Source of the DNA: Aliidiomarina shirensis
GTDB taxonomy: Bacteria; Pseudomonadota; Gammaproteobacteria; Enterobacterales; Alteromonadaceae
Direction: 5' to 3'
DNA length: 64,000 bases
NCBI RefSeq assembly: GCF_003987345.1
Contig: NZ_PIPP01000004.1
Span: forward strand, 1 to 64,000
Part shown: positions 19,338 to 28,316 of the stretch, piece by piece
How positions within the stretch are numbered: the stretch's first letter is position 1
Layout: every line of letters begins with the position of its first letter
Program-made: the position numbers and the translations under genes
Notes under the pieces: generated by a model
The model's input: only the letters and a program-made list of their open reading frames with translations
The model's database searches: none
What the model was told of the DNA's origin: nothing

Positions 19338-20786
19338 ATGAAAATTGCAATAGGAATTTTAGCTCTACTTTTTGGAACATTGTTAAGCGCTCCTGCTTAC
19401 GCAGCGGTTCCTGAACTCGATATGACCAACACCACCATCGGCTTTTTTGCTCTCGGTATATTTGTCCTAGCTTACATTTTAGTTATGGGCGAAGAAAAGC
19501 TGCACATGCGAAAATCAAAACCCGTACTTGTTGCGGCAGGCATCATTTGGATTCTTATTGGCTGGGTTTATACCCAACAAGGTATGCAGGATGCGGCTGA
19601 GCATGCATTTCGGCAAACGCTTTTAGAATTCTCTGAGTTAATGCTCTTCTTGCTCGTTGCCATGACCTATATAAACGCGCTTGAAGAACGGCGTTTATTC
19701 GATGGTTTGCGTTCATGGCTTATTCGCAAGGGGTTTAGCTACCGTTCTTTATTCTGGATTACGGGCGTGCTCTCATTTGCAATTTCACCTATCGCGGATA
19801 ACCTTACTACGGCGTTGCTCATGTGCGCGGTTGTTATGAAAGTTGCCGAAGGTGATAAAAAATTCATTGGTATCTGCTGCGTTAACATCGTAGTTGCAGC
19901 CAACGCCGGTGGTGCATTCAGCCCGTTTGGCGATATTACCACGCTAATGGTATGGCAAGCTGGCATGGTAGCCGCCCAAGAATTCTTGGTACTCATGGTA
20001 CCAGCACTGGTGAACTTCCTGATTCCAGCGGCAATTATGAGCTTCTTCATTGAGAACCGGAAACCAGCGGCCATGAGCGAAAGCGTTGAATTAAAACGCG
20101 GCGCTTTCCGGATTACCTTCCTATTTTTACTGACGATCGCCACAGCCGTTGCCTGCCATACCTTGCTTAATCTACCGCCAGTGCTGGGTATGATGATGGG
20201 CCTTGGTTACTTGCAGTTCTTCGGCTATTTCCTCCGTATGACGCTTCCGGGCTCTTTAGCTCGGAAAAAAGCGATGGCAGAACGAGTTGGCGACCAAGAA
20301 CGCTTGAAGCGCTTAGGAAGTGTGGTGCCTTTCGATGTATTTAGCCGTGTTTCCAGAGCTGAGTGGGATACCTTACTGTTCTTCTATGGCGTTGTGATGT
20401 GTGTTGGTGGCCTCGGATTCTTAGGGTATTTAGGCTTAATGTCTGATTTTCTCTATAACTCGTGGAATCCAACCTACGCAAACGTGGCATTAGGCATGGC
20501 ATCTGCGGTTATCGATAACATTCCAGTAATGTTCGCCGTACTCACCATGCAGCCTGAAATGTCCCATGGTCAATGGCTTCTTATCACCTTAACTGCAGGT
20601 ACTGGTGGTAGTTTACTTTCCGTTGGCTCGGCAGCTGGTGTAGCGCTTATGGGGCAAGCTCGTGGCTACTACACCTTTATGACCCATCTAAAATGGGCGC
20701 CAGCCATATTCCTCGGATATGTTGCCAGCATTTTTATGCACTTATGGCTAAATTCCAGCACGTTTAACTTGTACGGTATTGTGTAA
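19338..20786 (+). CDS. nhaD: NhaD-type sodium/proton antiporter
   Basis: This inner-membrane antiporter exports Na+ or Li+ in exchange for protons, giving salt and alkali tolerance. The first hydrophobic stretch ends in a signal-like APAYA site, followed by the conserved EEKLHMRKSKPVL segment. About a dozen membrane spans follow, with polar family motifs such as ADNLTTALLMC, GGAFSPFGDITTLM and DNIPVMFA. The frame continues upstream through the tRNA gene, but CAGG eight bases before the ATG at 19338 and the family N-terminus fix the start (483 aa). Its presence fits a halophilic or alkaliphilic marine organism. Confidence 0.92.
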   Translation: MKIAIGILALLFGTLLSAPAYAAVPELDMTNTTIGFFALGIFVLAYILVMGEEKLHMRKSKPVLVAAGIIWILIGWVYTQQGMQDAAEHAFRQTLLEFSELMLFLLVAMTYINALEERRLFDGLRSWLIRKGFSYRSLFWITGVLSFAISPIADNLTTALLMCAVVMKVAEGDKKFIGICCVNIVVAANAGGAFSPFGDITTLMVWQAGMVAAQEFLVLMVPALVNFLIPAAIMSFFIENRKPAAMSESVELKRGAFRITFLFLLTIATAVACHTLLNLPPVLGMMMGLGYLQFFGYFLRMTLPGSLARKKAMAERVGDQERLKRLGSVVPFDVFSRVSRAEWDTLLFFYGVVMCVGGLGFLGYLGLMSDFLYNSWNPTYANVALGMASAVIDNIPVMFAVLTMQPEMSHGQWLLITLTAGTGGSLLSVGSAAGVALMGQARGYYTFMTHLKWAPAIFLGYVASIFMHLWLNSSTFNLYGIV

Positions 20787-20803
20787 TACCAACATGTTTT
20801 ACT

Positions 20804-20833
20804 AAAAAGGCGAACCTCAGGGTTCGCTTTTTT
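20804..20833 (+). terminator. Rho-independent terminator after nhaD
   Basis: A 7-bp GC-rich stem GCGAACC / GGTTCGC (20810-20816, 20821-20827) has a 4-nt loop, an A-run before it and six T after it. It begins 18 bp past the nhaD stop. Confidence 0.88.
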
Positions 20834-20876
20834 ATACCCTTCGCTCCACTATTCAGCAGATTTATGCGGCCTATTT

Positions 20877-20900
20877 ATTCATTGCGTGAATGGCTATAAT
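20877..20900 (+). promoter_or_regulatory. Putative aceBA promoter region
   Basis: A perfect -10 hexamer TATAAT (20895-20900) lies 84 bp before aceB. It is directly preceded by a dyad ATTCA-N5-TGAAT (20877-20891) covering the spacer, a position from which a repressor could block transcription. The -35 is poor, which suggests activator dependence. Confidence 0.4.
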
Positions 20901-20983
20901 TTTTTGCATAGATTGGATGAATGTAATTTCTAAGCTCATACTGATTTCGTGTTTAACAATGAACTAACAAATCAGGCTTAATT

Positions 20984-22585
20984 ATGAGCAACCAAACAAA
21001 TATAACAAACGATCTCGTTTTTACTGAAACCCTGACTCCGGCGTTTCAAGAAATTTTTACCGAAGAAAGCAAAGCATTAATTGTCGAGCTTACGCGTAAA
21101 TTTAAACCGCGCTTACAAGAGCTGTTAGCCAGCCGATTAGTAGCACAAGAAACTTATGATCAAGGTGCGTTGCCAGATTTCGCCGAGGAAACAAAATCAG
21201 TTCGCAACGGTGATTGGCATGTTGCATCGATTCCAAAAGATCTGCAGAAACGTCATTTAGAAATCACCGGCCCGGTGGAACGAAAAATGATCATAAACGC
21301 ACTCAATGCTGATGTTGATGTGTTTATGGCTGATTTTGAAGATGCGCAATCACCCACCTGGGATGGCCTTATTCAGGGGCAAATTAACCTACGTGATGCC
21401 AACCGTGGCACCATCGAACATACCGATCCAACCAGTGGAAAGCAGTACACATTAAAAGAAAACCCAGCTATGTTGATTGCGCGAGTGCGTGGCCTTCATC
21501 TTCCGGAAAAGCACCTGCTAGTTGACGGCCAACCGGTTCCCGGTGCCCTTCTCGATTTCATTCTTTATTTCCTCCACAACTACGAATCTAGAGGTGCCAA
21601 GGGTAGCGGTGTATATCTTTATGTTCCAAAGCTTCAGCATCATCAAGAAGCGCTGTGGTGGAACGATGTATTTAGCTACTTGGAAGATAAATTAGAGCAA
21701 CCGCGAGGCACGGTTCGCTGCACCGTACTTATTGAAACACTACCGGCAGTGTTCCAAATGCACGAAATATTGCACTGCTTACGCCACCACATTGTTGGCC
21801 TGAATTGTGGGCGTTGGGATTACATCTTCAGCTATATAAAAACATTACGTGCACACCCAGATCGGGTTTTACCAGACCGCCAAGTGGTGAGCATGAACCA
21901 GCCATTCTTAAGCGCATATTCTCGCCTGTTGATTAAAACCTGCCACCAACGCGGTGCCTTAGCAATGGGCGGCATGGCCGCTTTTATTCCGAGCAAAAAC
22001 GAAGCTGAGAACGCTGAAATTCTTACCAAAGTACGAGCCGATAAAGAGCTTGAGTTCAGCAATGGCCACGATGGTACATGGATAGCGCACCCAGGATTAG
22101 CACCAACCGTGCGCGATGTTGCGGCTAAATATCTCGGTGATTATCCGAATCAACTCCATGTTACCCGCGATAACGACGCTGAAATTTCGGCGGCTGATCT
22201 GCTCGAGCCCAGTGCTGGCGAACGAACTGAAGCGGGTATGCGAACGAATATTCGCGTAGCGCTGCAGTATCTCGCGGCATGGTTATCCGGTAAAGGCTGT
22301 GTACCCATTTACGGGCTTATGGAAGATGCCGCAACCGCCGAGATATCCCGCACCTCAATCTGGCAATGGATTCAACATGAGAAAACCCTCAACGATGGCC
22401 GAACCGTTACCAAAGCGCTGTTTCGCAGCATGTTGGAAGAAGAAGGCAAGGTTGTTGCCGATGAAGTAGGTGCCGCGCGCTGGCAGAACGAAAACTTCGA
22501 AACGGCAAAAACCTTACTTGATGAAATTACCACAGCCGATGAACTCACCGAGTTCCTTACGCTGCCCGGATACCAATATCTATAA
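20984..22585 (+). CDS. aceB: Malate synthase A
   Basis: The enzyme condenses glyoxylate with acetyl-CoA to malate, the second step of the glyoxylate bypass. The 533-aa length and sequence match the A isoform. Catalytic and magnesium-site blocks include MADFEDAQSPTW, the arginine loop IARVRGLH, IETLPAVFQMHEIL and LNCGRWDYIFS. The C-terminal plug contains the catalytic aspartate in GLMEDAATAEISR. It is followed after 41 bp by aceA in the classic operon order. AceK is encoded 1.5 kb downstream on the opposite strand. Confidence 0.97.
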   Translation: MSNQTNITNDLVFTETLTPAFQEIFTEESKALIVELTRKFKPRLQELLASRLVAQETYDQGALPDFAEETKSVRNGDWHVASIPKDLQKRHLEITGPVERKMIINALNADVDVFMADFEDAQSPTWDGLIQGQINLRDANRGTIEHTDPTSGKQYTLKENPAMLIARVRGLHLPEKHLLVDGQPVPGALLDFILYFLHNYESRGAKGSGVYLYVPKLQHHQEALWWNDVFSYLEDKLEQPRGTVRCTVLIETLPAVFQMHEILHCLRHHIVGLNCGRWDYIFSYIKTLRAHPDRVLPDRQVVSMNQPFLSAYSRLLIKTCHQRGALAMGGMAAFIPSKNEAENAEILTKVRADKELEFSNGHDGTWIAHPGLAPTVRDVAAKYLGDYPNQLHVTRDNDAEISAADLLEPSAGERTEAGMRTNIRVALQYLAAWLSGKGCVPIYGLMEDAATAEISRTSIWQWIQHEKTLNDGRTVTKALFRSMLEEEGKVVADEVGAARWQNENFETAKTLLDEITTADELTEFLTLPGYQYL

Positions 22586-22626
22586 AAATCAAAACTTAAC
22601 TACCTTATTTAACAAGGAATACAACA

Positions 22627-23952
22627 ATGACAACACCAAAGCACATGCAAAAAGAAATTGAAGCACTTGAGCAAAAATGGGCAACTGAGGAACGTTGGAA
22701 AGGCGTTCAGCGTACTTATTCAGCAGAAGATGTTATTCGATTACGGGGCTCGCGCAAAACCGCTCACACGCACGCAGAGAAAGGCGCAGAAAAGCTTTGG
22801 CGCTTAGTTAATGGCGCCGCACAGGAGAAGTTCGGCAAGAACTACGTAAATGCCCTTGGCGCACTTACTGGTGGCCAGGCGGTACAGCAAGTAAAAGCCG
22901 GCCTACAAGCGATTTACTTATCCGGGTGGCAGGTAGCCGCAGATAACAATTCAGCAGCTAGCATGTACCCTGATCAATCGCTATACCCGGTTGATTCCGT
23001 GCCAAAAGTAGTCGAGCGTATTAATAATTCGTTTGCGCGCGCCGATCAAATTCAGTGGTCGAAAGGTATTGGCCCAGATGATGAAGGCTATGTTGATTAC
23101 TTCGCGCCTATCGTTGCCGATGCAGAAGCTGGCTTTGGTGGTGTACTCAATGCTTATGAACTCATGTTGGGTATGATTAAAGCCGGTGCTGCCGGAGTTC
23201 ACTTTGAAGATCAGCTCGCTTCTGTGAAGAAGTGCGGCCACATGGGCGGTAAGGTGTTAGTACCCACGCAAGAAGCGGTGCAGAAGTTAATTGCCGCGCG
23301 CTTAGCTGCCGATGTTTCCGGTACTGATACACTGATTGTTGCTCGCACCGATGCGAATGCCGCTGATTTGCTCACCAACGATGTCGATCCTAACGATACC
23401 CCATTCTTAACCGGCGAACGCACCGCCGAAGGTTTCTACAAAGTGAAAGCGGGTATTGATCAAGCCATTTCTCGGGGCTTAGCTTATGCACCATTTGCTG
23501 ATTTGGTATGGTGTGAAACCGCCAAACCGGATCTCGAAGAAGCACGCCAATTCGCAGAAGCTATTCACGCTAAATATCCGGGCAAATTACTTGCATACAA
23601 CTGCTCACCTTCATTTAACTGGAAGCGTAATCTCGACGATGCCACTATCGCCAAGTTCCAGCGCGAGCTTGCCGCGATGGGTTACAAGTTCCAGTTTATT
23701 ACCTTAGCGGGTGTGCACAACATGTGGTACCACATGTTCAACTTGGCTTACGATTATGCTCGTAACGATATGTCAGCGTACGTGAAGCTACAACAGGAAG
23801 AGTTTGCTTCAGCCGACCGTGGTTATACGTTTGTGGCGCATCAACAAGAAGTTGGCACAGGATACTTCGATCATGTAACCAACGTTATCCAAGGTGGGGT
23901 TTCATCAGTAACCGCGCTAAAAGGCTCTACCGAGGAAGAACAGTTTTCGTAA
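22627..23952 (+). CDS. aceA: Isocitrate lyase
   Basis: The enzyme cleaves isocitrate to succinate and glyoxylate, opening the glyoxylate bypass. The catalytic signature KKCGH is at residues 201-205. Metal and substrate motifs [20 protein letters not shown] and YNCSPSFNW are present. At 441 aa it is the short bacterial form like E. coli AceA. AAGGA lies nine bases before the ATG. A strong hairpin terminates the operon. Confidence 0.97.
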   Translation: MTTPKHMQKEIEALEQKWATEERWKGVQRTYSAEDVIRLRGSRKTAHTHAEKGAEKLWRLVNGAAQEKFGKNYVNALGALTGGQAVQQVKAGLQAIYLSGWQVAADNNSAASMYPDQSLYPVDSVPKVVERINNSFARADQIQWSKGIGPDDEGYVDYFAPIVADAEAGFGGVLNAYELMLGMIKAGAAGVHFEDQLASVKKCGHMGGKVLVPTQEAVQKLIAARLAADVSGTDTLIVARTDANAADLLTNDVDPNDTPFLTGERTAEGFYKVKAGIDQAISRGLAYAPFADLVWCETAKPDLEEARQFAEAIHAKYPGKLLAYNCSPSFNWKRNLDDATIAKFQRELAAMGYKFQFITLAGVHNMWYHMFNLAYDYARNDMSAYVKLQQEEFASADRGYTFVAHQQEVGTGYFDHVTNVIQGGVSSVTALKGSTEEEQFS

Positions 23953-23969
23953 CCTGTTCCGCTGAATAA

Positions 23970-24000
23970 AAAAGATTGGGGAATTGCTCCCCAATCTTTT
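23970..24000. terminator. Bidirectional terminator between aceA and a convergent amidohydrolase
   Basis: A 13-bp perfect stem AAAAGATTGGGGA / TCCCCAATCTTTT (23970-23982, 23988-24000) has a 5-nt loop. T-runs lie on both strands between the two convergent genes. Confidence 0.88.
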
Positions 24001-24008
24001 CGCTCAGT

Positions 24009-25370
24009 TTAAAGCGCAGATTCTTGTACTTGCCCTTCCTGTTTATAAACAACGCCTTCCTTCATTACAAAATCAACGCCTTGTAACAAATTGATATAGC
24101 GCAGAACATCTCCGCGAACCGCAATAATATCCGCTACTTTTCCCGCTTGAATTGAGCCAAATCGATCTTGCACGCCCATCATCACTGCCGGCCAATACGT
24201 TGCCGCGCGGATAGTTTCCATGGCATCAAATTCCATAACATCTACCCACCAAGCCATTTCTTGCCAGGTTGATTGGCAATGAAATTTCATCGGAATACCA
24301 CTATCCGTTCCAATCAACATAACCACGCCCGATTCTTTCAACTGCGCGATTTTGTTCTTTAACGTTGAGCGCCGTAATGGCGTAAGCTGCATGTAACCGA
24401 GTTGAGCGGGCTGCGTAACAGAAGAACGAATATCCGCAATAATATCGGCTGATAAGCCCCGTTCCCAACACGGATCGTCCAACCGCGTAGGGTTCTGCAC
24501 CGTATTGGTATAGTTCCATAACCCCTCTACCGTGGGCGTCCAAAACAACAAGCCATCGAAGATACCGGTTGCGGTACGCTCGATTAAGGAATCGAGAATA
24601 TCCTGCGGGTACCCCGGCGCTGTTGTAAGCCCCGTATGTTCGAAGTTATCAATACCGATATCCAAACCAACACGAATTTCGTCCGGTTTATGGGCGTGCC
24701 CAACCACTTTCATTCCCAATCGGTGGGCTTCATCTACAATCGCTTGCGCAACCTCTATTTCCATATCATCGTGGTCAATTAACTTAACCATTTCCATGCC
24801 TGCTTCGTGCAGTTGTTGCACTCTGCGCTGTGCCTCTGCAACGGTTCTTACTTCCCAGCGATAATCGCGTTGCCACTCAGCTACTTCATGCTGCAAAAAA
24901 GGTCCGGACGTATATAAATGCGGGCCAGGTATTCGGCCGCTTTGAATGGCTTCTTTTACGTTTTTAGATGCCGCCAAAGGCGCACCTAAATCACGCGTGC
25001 TGGTTACACCCGCGAGAAGCAGTTGCAACGCCGCCGCGGGCATTATTTCACTTTCAAAACGGTCCGAATAAGTAGCATTCCAATGTGGGTAATCGGCGTG
25101 CCCAACCAACATTAAGTGAGCATGATTTTCCCAAAGCCCGGGAAGCAAATCATGCCCTCCCATATTAATTTCTCGATATCCTTCTGGAATTGGCAGCGTA
25201 TCAACAGTACCTACCTGTTGAATAATACCGTTATCAATCAACACCACGCTGCGTAGAATAGGTTCCGCAACGGTACCATCTATTAACCGTCCTCCAACCA
25301 ACGCGATTTTCTCGGCCTGCGCAGGCCAAGTGCATGCAAGCAATATACAAAAAACGATACCCCGAACCAT
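24009..25370 (-). CDS. Exported amidohydrolase (imidazolonepropionase-like)
   Basis: This 453-aa metal-dependent hydrolase resembles the imidazolonepropionase-like and prolidase-like amidohydrolases. A signal peptide ends WPAQA|EK. Metal-site motifs are LWENHAHLML (HxH), MVKLIDHDD (bridging lysine), VVGHAHK and FEHTGL (His pair) and MLIGTDSGIP (Asp). A C-terminal beta-sandwich (GSIQAGKVADIIAV) completes the fold. A GTG at 25376 is also possible, but the ATG at 25370 has GGGG at a suitable distance. It lies 74 bp downstream of aceK on the same strand. The substrate is unknown; relatives cleave Xaa-Pro dipeptides or amides. Confidence 0.82.
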   Translation of the reverse strand: MVRGIVFCILLACTWPAQAEKIALVGGRLIDGTVAEPILRSVVLIDNGIIQQVGTVDTLPIPEGYREINMGGHDLLPGLWENHAHLMLVGHADYPHWNATYSDRFESEIMPAAALQLLLAGVTSTRDLGAPLAASKNVKEAIQSGRIPGPHLYTSGPFLQHEVAEWQRDYRWEVRTVAEAQRRVQQLHEAGMEMVKLIDHDDMEIEVAQAIVDEAHRLGMKVVGHAHKPDEIRVGLDIGIDNFEHTGLTTAPGYPQDILDSLIERTATGIFDGLLFWTPTVEGLWNYTNTVQNPTRLDDPCWERGLSADIIADIRSSVTQPAQLGYMQLTPLRRSTLKNKIAQLKESGVVMLIGTDSGIPMKFHCQSTWQEMAWWVDVMEFDAMETIRAATYWPAVMMGVQDRFGSIQAGKVADIIAVRGDVLRYINLLQGVDFVMKEGVVYKQEGQVQESAL

Positions 25371-25444
25371 AAGCACCCCATTGTTATTTTTATTAACGTT
25401 AATTCAGCTTAGATCGAATACCTTGATATCACAAAGAAAACGCC

Positions 25445-27181
25445 CTAAGTGGCTTCATCATATTTCACATGAAGAAACCGAATAGCTTGTGGATAGGGGA
25501 ATACATCGGCAATAACACCCGCCTTAATTTTATCTTGCTGTTCCTGCCAATAACTCGCACGTGCCAATTCCGGGTATAAAGCTAAGAATCGAGTTCTTAA
25601 TTTAGGGTTGTAGAAAACGTATTGCGGTAGTTGTTCAGGGAATACATCGTTGGGTGCTACTGAGATCGAACCGGCATCTTGCAAAGAATCTTCCATGGAT
25701 TGTGCTTTCGGTAATTCTCGAAAATTCATTTCATGCAGATATTGCACCTCATCGTAATCATAGAAAACAACACGTTTGGTGCGCGTTACCCCAAAGTTCT
25801 TTAATAGCATATCACCGGGGAAAATATTTGCCGCGAGCATATCTTTTAGCGCTTGGCCGTAATCTTCGATGATCGCCGAGGTTTCCTCATCGTTCGCATA
25901 TTCGAGATAGATATTCAGCGGTGTCATCCGCTTTTCAATATACATATGGCGAATGATTAATAAATCGTCCTCAAACTCCAAAGAACTGCCAATGCTACTT
26001 TTCAGCTCCTCCAATAAATCGGCAGAAATACAACTCAATGGCAGGGCAACGTTTGAATATTCAATCGTATCCGCCATGCGCCCCACGCGATCGTGGCGTT
26101 TTACTAATTGATAGCGTGCCAGCACTGTATCGCGGCCAAATGGTTTACTTTCACCAAACTCATCGCGAATCACCTTAAACACATACGGGAACGAAGGCAG
26201 AGTAAATACCATCATGACCAACCCACGAATACCGGGAGCCGCCACCATTTGCTCATCCGATTCAGCAAGGTGCGTTAGTAATTCGCGGTAGAACTCGGTT
26301 TTCCCCTGTTTATGTAAACCAATTGCCGAATACAATTCAGCTAGGGTTTTGCGTGGCATCAATCCTTTTAAAAATCGCACCAAGGCCGACGGCGCGCGCG
26401 TATTCACCATGAAATAAGCCCGTGAAAAGCTAAAAATAATCGTCATTTGATTCACGTCAGTAATCAGCGCATCAAGAAATAGCTCACCTTGCTTGTTCAC
26501 CAGCACAGGCACAATAAAAGGGTATTGGTGCTCTTCGGTAACAATCCGCCCCACTACATAAGCAGCTTTGTTTCGATAGAATGGATTCTGTAATACATCA
26601 AGGCGCATTTGATGAGCGGCAAGCGCACGAACATTCGCTTGGCGTTGAAACGCGCGCATCAATTGAGAAATATTCGCCTCTAAATCTGCAAATTTAGCCG
26701 TGAAGTGCATTTCATGAATAATTCGCCGCAACGTTTCCCGAACACCCTCGGCGACTGGGAAATAACTTTGATACTCGGTTTCTACGGGCAAAGGAATTCG
26801 CCGCGCTAAGGTAGATTCCACAAATATAAACTGATTGTGAAAATAGCGGCGGTGAAAAAGTTTACAGAACACTGAGTTAAAGAAAGTTTCTGCGAGTTCT
26901 GCCTGAGGATGAAACTGCAGTAACTCCTCATAGATATTTCGTACTTCCTGCCAAAGTTGCGTGTTCGGCTCATCGGAAGATACCTCTTGATTCAACAAGG
27001 TAATGGTTTCTTGCACCCGTAAATCATAAAACGAAATACGCTCGCGCGCCGCAGTTTGCAACTTGCCCCAAGCTCGCGCGGTAAAATACTGCTCCGCCGT
27101 ATTGGTAATCGCTTGAAACAGCTGATAGTGATGTTGGAAACCCTGCAATATCAAGCGTGCTATGCGGCGACTTTCCGCCAT
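25445..27181 (-). CDS. aceK: Isocitrate dehydrogenase kinase/phosphatase
   Basis: AceK phosphorylates isocitrate dehydrogenase to divert carbon into the glyoxylate bypass and reverses this when needed. The full 578-aa length fits. The regulatory N-terminal half is followed by the kinase-like domain with the ATP-binding segment PGIRGLVMMVF (about 315), PYVFKVIRDEF carrying the lysine, and the catalytic region DMLLKNFGVTR and VVFYDYDEVQYL. In E. coli it ends the aceBAK operon. Here it is separated and on the opposite strand, so it must be transcribed independently. Confidence 0.96.
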   Translation of the reverse strand: MAESRRIARLILQGFQHHYQLFQAITNTAEQYFTARAWGKLQTAARERISFYDLRVQETITLLNQEVSSDEPNTQLWQEVRNIYEELLQFHPQAELAETFFNSVFCKLFHRRYFHNQFIFVESTLARRIPLPVETEYQSYFPVAEGVRETLRRIIHEMHFTAKFADLEANISQLMRAFQRQANVRALAAHQMRLDVLQNPFYRNKAAYVVGRIVTEEHQYPFIVPVLVNKQGELFLDALITDVNQMTIIFSFSRAYFMVNTRAPSALVRFLKGLMPRKTLAELYSAIGLHKQGKTEFYRELLTHLAESDEQMVAAPGIRGLVMMVFTLPSFPYVFKVIRDEFGESKPFGRDTVLARYQLVKRHDRVGRMADTIEYSNVALPLSCISADLLEELKSSIGSSLEFEDDLLIIRHMYIEKRMTPLNIYLEYANDEETSAIIEDYGQALKDMLAANIFPGDMLLKNFGVTRTKRVVFYDYDEVQYLHEMNFRELPKAQSMEDSLQDAGSISVAPNDVFPEQLPQYVFYNPKLRTRFLALYPELARASYWQEQQDKIKAGVIADVFPYPQAIRFLHVKYDEAT

Positions 27182-27283
27182 AAACTAATCTCCTAAAAAA
27201 CGGGAACTAACATTGCAGTTCTGAATTGCTTCTTTATAATTCATTCATCTTATTTATTATAATCAGCATAGGCAATTCATCTG

Positions 27284-28225
27284 ATGAATCATTTTCGAAA
27301 TATCGATCTTAATCTTTTGATATATCTTGATGCGTTACTTCGGGAACGAAACGTTACCCGTGCTGCAGAACAACTGAATATTACCCAACCTGCAATGAGC
27401 AATGGCCTAAAACGTTTACGTAATTTGCTCAATGATCCGCTGTTAGTGCGCACCAGTGAAGGCATGGTGCCTACCGAACGCGCCCTATCCATGCAAAAGC
27501 AGGTTCGCCAGATTTTGTATTCGGTGGAAGAAGTGATTCAACCTTCTCGAACCTTCACCGCTGAAAGTAGCGAACGTGTTTTTCGCATCATGGTTTCTGA
27601 TTATGCCGCCTCTACATTGATGTCGCCACTCTTGAAAGCATTGCGTGATCAAGCACCGAAAGTAACCATCGATTTAATGACACCCAGCGATGTCAGCTTT
27701 CATGATGTGGAAAATGGCAAAGTGGATATCGCCATCAATCGCTTTGATGATCTTCCGCAGTCATTCCACCAGAAAAATTTATGGCGCGATGATTTCACCT
27801 GTTTGATTCACCATGAGCACCCACTCATCCAAGATTATTCATTGGAAAATTATCTAGCAGCACAGCATTGCTGGGTTAGTAAAACCGGCTTTGGTGTAGG
27901 CATCGGCATGACCCCCGATGCCGTTCAAAAGCTTGGTTGGGTTGATGAAGCGTTAGCAAAAATTGGGCACCAACGCCGTATTCGGGTTTTTACCCGGAAC
28001 TACCACGTTGCAATGCATTTAGCGCGTGAAGGTTTAATTGCCACGCTACCTACGCGTGCGGCGGAATTGTACGCGGATAACCCCGATCTGGTGCTACGTA
28101 AGCCACCCTTCCCAATTCCAGAAATTGATTTACAAATGATATGGAGCCCGCTCCTACAGCATGATGAAGGGCACCGGTGGTTCCGGCAATTAGTAGCGGA
28201 TGTTGCTGCAGAAAGCTGCAAATAG
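27284..28225 (+). CDS. LysR-family transcriptional regulator (NodD-like group)
   Basis: A winged helix-turn-helix at the N-terminus (LNLLIYLDALLRERNVTRAA, then LNITQPAMSNGLKRLR) is followed by a LysR substrate-binding domain (about 95-305). The sequence style, RNIDLNLL and PLLVRTSEGMVPTERA, is that of the NodD/NahR-like subgroup. It is divergent from aceK with a 102-bp gap, so it might act on that promoter, but many LysR targets are elsewhere. The effector is unknown. Confidence 0.88.
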   Translation: MNHFRNIDLNLLIYLDALLRERNVTRAAEQLNITQPAMSNGLKRLRNLLNDPLLVRTSEGMVPTERALSMQKQVRQILYSVEEVIQPSRTFTAESSERVFRIMVSDYAASTLMSPLLKALRDQAPKVTIDLMTPSDVSFHDVENGKVDIAINRFDDLPQSFHQKNLWRDDFTCLIHHEHPLIQDYSLENYLAAQHCWVSKTGFGVGIGMTPDAVQKLGWVDEALAKIGHQRRIRVFTRNYHVAMHLAREGLIATLPTRAAELYADNPDLVLRKPPFPIPEIDLQMIWSPLLQHDEGHRWFRQLVADVAAESCK

Positions 28226-28261
28226 GTCATTATCTATCCAGCTACGATAATCAGTTTCCAA

Positions 28262-28287
28262 TAAAAAAGGCACCCGAAGGTGCCTTT
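28262..28287. terminator. Bidirectional terminator between LysR gene and amidohydrolase
   Basis: A 9-bp perfect stem AAAGGCACC / GGTGCCTTT (28266-28274, 28279-28287) has a CGAA loop. A six-base T-run lies on the minus strand. It lies between convergent genes. Confidence 0.85.
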
Positions 28288-28316
28288 CAAAACTACATCG
28301 AACTTAAACGTTCAAA

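Noticed and set aside
20835-20983. A defined IclR-type operator upstream of aceB
   Set aside because: Only one short dyad is visible and it does not match a sequence I can assign to IclR; no iclR gene is in the window.
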